A stretch of DNA of 15,605 nt from Chloroflexota bacterium (GTDB lineage Bacteria; Chloroflexota; Dormibacteria; Dormibacterales; Dormibacteraceae): contig VBFW01000219.1 in assembly GCA_005880525.1 (NCBI GenBank), positions 1 through 15,605 of the forward strand, in the 5' to 3' direction. The translations under genes and the position numbers were made by a program. Below the pieces are notes generated by a model. The model saw only the letters and a list, made by a program, of their open reading frames with translations, ran no database searches and was not told the DNA's origin. Positions 12,845 through 15,605 of this stretch are shown in pieces (the stretch's first letter is position 1; every line of letters begins with the position of its first letter).

Positions 12845-12899
12845 GATTCGAGTTTAGCCGGTCATTACCCGACCGACCGGCGCACCGTTATCGCTGCCG

Positions 12900-13328
12900 A
12901 TGAAGGCTGCCCTCGCCGCGATGCTTCTCCTTGCCGCCGCGTGCTCGCTGGGTGCGGCGCCACTCCCAACGGCGGCCGCCGACGTTGGCGGCTCTCATGT
13001 TTCCCTCGCCCGCGGAAGCTACTGCTGGTCCAGCGGCGGCCAGGCGACGTGCGCCGACAGCGCAGACCCCGAAGCGCTGCTTCGCACCGGGTACCTCAAG
13101 CCCGTCACCGCGCCCTCGGGTGCGCCGGTCAAGGTCATGTTCAATTCGGCGCCGTCCTCGGTCGAGAACAGACTGCTGTGGGCAGCGAGCGGCACCGTCA
13201 CCGCGGCCGCGTCCCCAGGCGCTTCGTTCGTGCTCGCTGCGCAGCCGGGACGCTACGTTTACGCGATCACCGGAAAGTGGCAGGAGGGTGATGTGAGCTT
13301 CCTCCTGCCTGTCGATGTGACTAGCTAA
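12900..13328 (+). CDS. Small exported protein of unknown function
   Basis: ATG 12900 starts a 142-residue protein with a clear hydrophobic signal (MKAALAAMLLLAAACSLGAAPLPTAAA). The cysteine at position 15 resembles a lipobox, but the -3 residue is Ala rather than Leu/Val/Ile; cleavage at an AxA site is equally possible. The mature part has two cysteines in SYCWSSGGQATCAD that could form a disulfide, then mixed beta-like sequence (VKVMFNSAPSS, ASFVLAAQPGRYVYAITGKW). I recognise no named family. It is divergent from the DinB-like gene, with 55 bases between starts. Confidence 0.6.
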   Translation: MKAALAAMLLLAAACSLGAAPLPTAAADVGGSHVSLARGSYCWSSGGQATCADSADPEALLRTGYLKPVTAPSGAPVKVMFNSAPSSVENRLLWAASGTVTAAASPGASFVLAAQPGRYVYAITGKWQEGDVSFLLPVDVTS

Positions 13329-13343
13329 CCTAGATCGCGAGTG

Positions 13344-14708
13344 ATGTTGAGGTCGATCGACCCCGCCACCGGTCAAGAGCTCGCGAAGTTTCCCGAAGCC
13401 GACGAGGCCGCCGTAGAAGCCGCGATCGCCAGGGCCTGGGACGTCCGCCACGGCTGGCGCGACGCGGGCATCGAGCACCGCTCACAGATGATCCGCGCGG
13501 TAGCCGGCGTGCTGCGCGCGGACAAGGCGCGTTACGCCTCGATCCTCACCGCCGAGATGGGCAAGCCGATCGTCGAGGCGGAGGGCGAGGTCGAGAAGTG
13601 CGCGTGGACCGCGGAGTGGATCGCCGACAACGCCGCGCGGCTGCTTGCGGACGAGCCCGTCGACAGCACAGGGTCGAAGAGCTACGTCCGCTTCCAGCCT
13701 CTGGGCGTCGTGCTTGCGGTCATGCCGTGGAACTTTCCGTTCTGGCAGGCGTTCCGCGCCGGGCTGCCCGCGCTGGCTGCCGGCAACGTGATGCTGCTGA
13801 AGCACGCGTCAAACGTGCCGCAGTCGGCGGTCGCGATCGAGGAGGTTTTCCGCGAGGCGGGCCTACCTGACGGCGTGTTCCAGACGTTGCTCATCGGCTC
13901 GGGCATGGTCGACCGCATCATCAGCGACCGCCGAGTGGCGGGCGTGACCCTCACAGGTTCCGAGGCCGCGGGCGCGAAGGTTGCCGAGACCGCGGGCAAG
14001 GTCTTGAAGAAGACGGTCCTCGAGCTCGGCGGCTCCGACCCGTTTGTCGTTCTGGAAGACGCTGACGTCACCCTCGCCGCCACCGCGGCGTGCCGGGCGC
14101 GCAACCAGAACAACGGGCAGAGCTGTATCGCTGCCAAGCGATTCATCGTCGTCGAGGACGTCGCCGACGAGTTCGAGAAGAAGTTCGTCAGCGCGGTCGG
14201 CGCTCTGAAGGTCGGCGATCCGACCGATCGCGGCAACCAGGTGGGCCCGCTCGCCCGTCCCGACCTCCTCGATGCGCTGGAGCGCCAGGTGCGCGAATCG
14301 GTCGGGATGGGCGCGCGGGTCCTGGTCGGGGGCAAGCGTGTCAACGGCAAGGGCAACTACTTCGAGCCGACGGTGATCGGAGGCGTCACGCGGGACATGC
14401 CCGTGTTCAAGGAGGAGACGTTCGGTCCGGTCGCCGCGCTGATCCGCGTCAAGAACGAGGAAGAGGCGCTCGCGGCGGCCAACGACTCCGACTTCGGCCT
14501 GGGATCTTGCGTGTGGACCGCCGACGTCGCCCGCGGCGAACGCTTCGCCGAGCGAGTCGAGGCCGGCCTCGTTTTCATCAACGGCATGGTCGCCTCGGAC
14601 GCCCGGCTGCCGTTCGGCGGCGTGAAGCGATCGGGCCTGCGGCTTTGGCCGTGGCCTTCTTCTCCCTGGCGGCGTGCTTGCGCGCGAGCACCGAGTAGCT
14701 GTCCTTGA
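13344..14708 (+). CDS. Succinate-semialdehyde-type NAD(P)+ aldehyde dehydrogenase, C-terminus replaced
   Basis: It belongs to the GabD/Sad branch of the aldehyde dehydrogenase superfamily, which oxidises succinate semialdehyde or similar aldehydes to acids. Numbering from GTG 13341, the catalytic set is N131 (MPWNFPFWQ), E228 (LELGGSDPF) and C262 (NNGQSCIAAKRF). The cofactor site has LTGSEAAG at 204-211. ATG 13344 is the likely start. The sequence matches the family to LPFGGVKRSG (ends about 14634). The last 25-30 residues, normally GYGREL...ef.N.K., are missing, and the frame continues for 24 residues antisense to the converging CYTH gene. The missing end contributes to oligomer contacts, so activity is uncertain if the sequence is right. 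Confidence 0.85.
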   Translation: MLRSIDPATGQELAKFPEADEAAVEAAIARAWDVRHGWRDAGIEHRSQMIRAVAGVLRADKARYASILTAEMGKPIVEAEGEVEKCAWTAEWIADNAARLLADEPVDSTGSKSYVRFQPLGVVLAVMPWNFPFWQAFRAGLPALAAGNVMLLKHASNVPQSAVAIEEVFREAGLPDGVFQTLLIGSGMVDRIISDRRVAGVTLTGSEAAGAKVAETAGKVLKKTVLELGGSDPFVVLEDADVTLAATAACRARNQNNGQSCIAAKRFIVVEDVADEFEKKFVSAVGALKVGDPTDRGNQVGPLARPDLLDALERQVRESVGMGARVLVGGKRVNGKGNYFEPTVIGGVTRDMPVFKEETFGPVAALIRVKNEEEALAAANDSDFGLGSCVWTADVARGERFAERVEAGLVFINGMVASDARLPFGGVKRSGLRLWPWPSSPWRRACARAPSSCP

Positions 14709-15219
14709 GCGCCTTCGCCGGGTCCAGCCCGAGGCTGCGCGCGATGTTGGGCACCTCCTCGAGCGGACCCTCGACCTCGGTGAAGTAGCCGAAGTCGAGC
14801 TTGTCGAGGGTCACCGCGGCCGGGCCCAGCTTCCAGACCGCGCGGTGCTTGCGGTAGACGATGAGCACGCGAAACCCGAGCTGCAGCAGAAGGTCGAGCG
14901 TGGCGTGGCCGTCCTCGACGACCACCTCGGTCTCCTCGCGAACCTTCACGCCCGCGAGAAACTGCGCCGGACCTTTGGCGGTGAGCACTCCGCGCGGCCC
15001 GCCGTCGAGCACTCGCAAACGCAGCGTGTTGCGGCGCGTGATCTTGCCGCGGCCTTCGAAGCGAAAGTTCTCCTCGTCATACCTGCCTTCCAGAGTTCCG
15101 CCCAGCTGGCGCAGCGCTGCGCGAAGCCGCGCGTGGTCGCCTGGTCCGGCGAGCTGAAACTTGAGCTCGGCCTCGATGCTGCGGTCCCGCTGGGGGCGGT
15201 GATGGCGTCGACGCGCCAC
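14578..15219 (-). CDS. CYTH-domain protein (class IV adenylate cyclase / thiamine-triphosphatase fold), 3' end merged
   Basis: CYTH proteins hydrolyse or cyclise triphosphates inside a beta tunnel using Mg or Mn. The signature ExExK appears as IEAELKFQL (E16, E18, K20). Further tunnel residues fit the pattern: RRNTLRLRV, GVLTAKGP, VREETEVVV, VWKLGPAAVTLDKL, FTEVEGP and the closing LKDSYSVLA. GTG 15219 is two bases after the stop of the debranching-type gene, so the two are translationally coupled. After KKATAKAAG (about 14635) the frame continues antisense into the aldehyde dehydrogenase, so the native stop is missing. Substrate (cyclase, tripolyphosphatase or inorganic triphosphatase) cannot be told. 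Confidence 0.83.
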   Translation of the reverse strand: MARRRHHRPQRDRSIEAELKFQLAGPGDHARLRAALRQLGGTLEGRYDEENFRFEGRGKITRRNTLRLRVLDGGPRGVLTAKGPAQFLAGVKVREETEVVVEDGHATLDLLLQLGFRVLIVYRKHRAVWKLGPAAVTLDKLDFGYFTEVEGPLEEVPNIARSLGLDPAKALKDSYSVLARKHAAREKKATAKAAGPIASRRRTAAGRPRRPCR

Positions 15220-15221
15220 CG

Positions 15222-15605
15222 CTAGGTCTCGATTTTGATGCCGCTCGGGACGCGGCCTTTCTTGACGCGATCGCCTTCTACAGTGAAATCGATCCGCTCG
15301 CCCTTGAAATGCAGGCCGGTGACCTGCACACGCTTGAACAGCTGCGTCCTGAGCGGCGCGATGCGCAACCGGCCGTTCGGCGCATCAGCCTCGAGCCCGA
15401 GCAAAGTCGACAGCAGCGAGAACGTCGACGCCGCCGCCCAGTTCTGCGGGCTGCAGCTGTTGCGATAGTCGTTGGGGAGCTCGCCCGGCTGGCGCGGGTT
15501 GCCGCACCACAGCTCGGGCGGGCGCCGGTCGGGGAAAGCCATCCCCGCTTCCAGGATGCTGCGCGCCAGCAGCTCCGCTTCGCGATCGCACCCTGCGCGG
15601 CGCAT
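15222..15605 (-). CDS. C-terminal part of a glycogen-debranching-type glycosidase (amylo-alpha-1,6-glucosidase-like), 5' truncated
   Basis: Only the last 127 residues are in the window; the gene continues past 15605. The segment RRPPELWCGNPRQPGELPNDY, then NSCSPQNWAAASTFSLLSTLLGLEADAPNGRLRIAP, is the end of an (alpha/alpha)6-barrel glycosidase. The PELWCG and SPQ-WAA motifs are typical of the amylo-alpha-1,6-glucosidase group. It is followed by a beta strand-rich tail (VTGLHFKGERIDFTVEGDRV). Members hydrolyse alpha-1,6 branches of glycogen-like glucans or related oligosaccharides in the cytoplasm. The stop TAG at 15222-15224 is two bases before the CYTH start. Confidence 0.8.
   Translation of the reverse strand: MRRAGCDREAELLARSILEAGMAFPDRRPPELWCGNPRQPGELPNDYRNSCSPQNWAAASTFSLLSTLLGLEADAPNGRLRIAPLRTQLFKRVQVTGLHFKGERIDFTVEGDRVKKGRVPSGIKIET

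Noticed and set aside
12858..12880. CCGGTC-N11-GACCGG inverted repeat in the divergent gap before the exported protein gene
   Set aside because: Short arms of GC-rich sequence are expected by chance, and no regulator gene is adjacent.
11693..13291. Long plus-strand open frame opposite pheA and the DinB-like gene
   Set aside because: It crosses two convincing minus-strand genes, a palindromic repeat and another gene's start, and shows no protein-family motif.
1..15605. CRISPR array, insertion sequence or prophage
   Set aside because: No regularly spaced repeats, transposase, integrase or phage structural genes were seen.

Overview
The window is about 15.6 kb of GC-rich, gene-dense bacterial chromosome. 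Many starts are GTG or TTG, and genes are tightly packed or overlapping. Gene content points to a high-GC soil-type lineage of the Terrabacteria kind (Actinomycetota, Chloroflexota or Candidatus Dormibacterota): a DUF4013 membrane protein, a mycothiol-type DinB-fold protein, a type 2 LeuA, a plant-like ketol-acid reductoisomerase and a GT87-type membrane glycosyltransferase. Sequence alone does not settle the phylum. No rRNA, tRNA, CRISPR array, transposase or phage gene is visible.

Layout. 1-700: 3' part of a BtuF-like binding protein. 701-3279: a compact regulatory cluster. A degenerate receiver with a four-cysteine tail and a small helical protein lie on the minus strand. Divergent from them are two tandem paralogues that join the same helical domain to an OmpR/PhoB-type winged helix. 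3323-4937: a two-domain VOC dioxygenase-like protein converging on a DUF4013 membrane protein. 5020-8951: a branched-chain amino acid block made of a stand-alone Lrp/AsnC ligand-binding domain, a Leu-rich leader peptide with an attenuator, leuA, a second Val/Leu/Ile-rich leader with a terminator, and an acetolactate-synthase-like ThDP enzyme. 9054-10226: GT87-type membrane protein. 10152-12319 (minus): pheA running directly into ilvC. 12377-13328: a DinB-like protein and a small exported protein, divergent. 13344-15605: a succinate-semialdehyde-type aldehyde dehydrogenase converging on a CYTH-domain protein and the end of a glycogen-debranching-type enzyme.

How it fits together. leuA, the ThDP enzyme, ilvC and pheA make a branched-chain and aromatic amino acid neighbourhood. 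Two transcription-attenuation leaders can be read directly from the sequence, each with a short ORF rich in Leu or Val/Leu/Ile codons followed by a strong hairpin. The second places an unassigned ThDP enzyme under apparent branched-chain amino acid control.

Most unusual points: (a) the shared helical domain, found stand-alone next to an atypical receiver and fused twice to a winged helix, flanked by inverted copies of a gene-start sequence; (b) the two attenuators; (c) three places (leuA near 6840, pheA/ilvC near 11505, aldehyde dehydrogenase/CYTH near 14636) where conserved coding sequence is lost and frames are joined out of register. These could be real deletions or assembly errors and need checking against reads; (d) a dispersed palindromic element just after two stop codons and a tandem pair of 28-nt palindromes.
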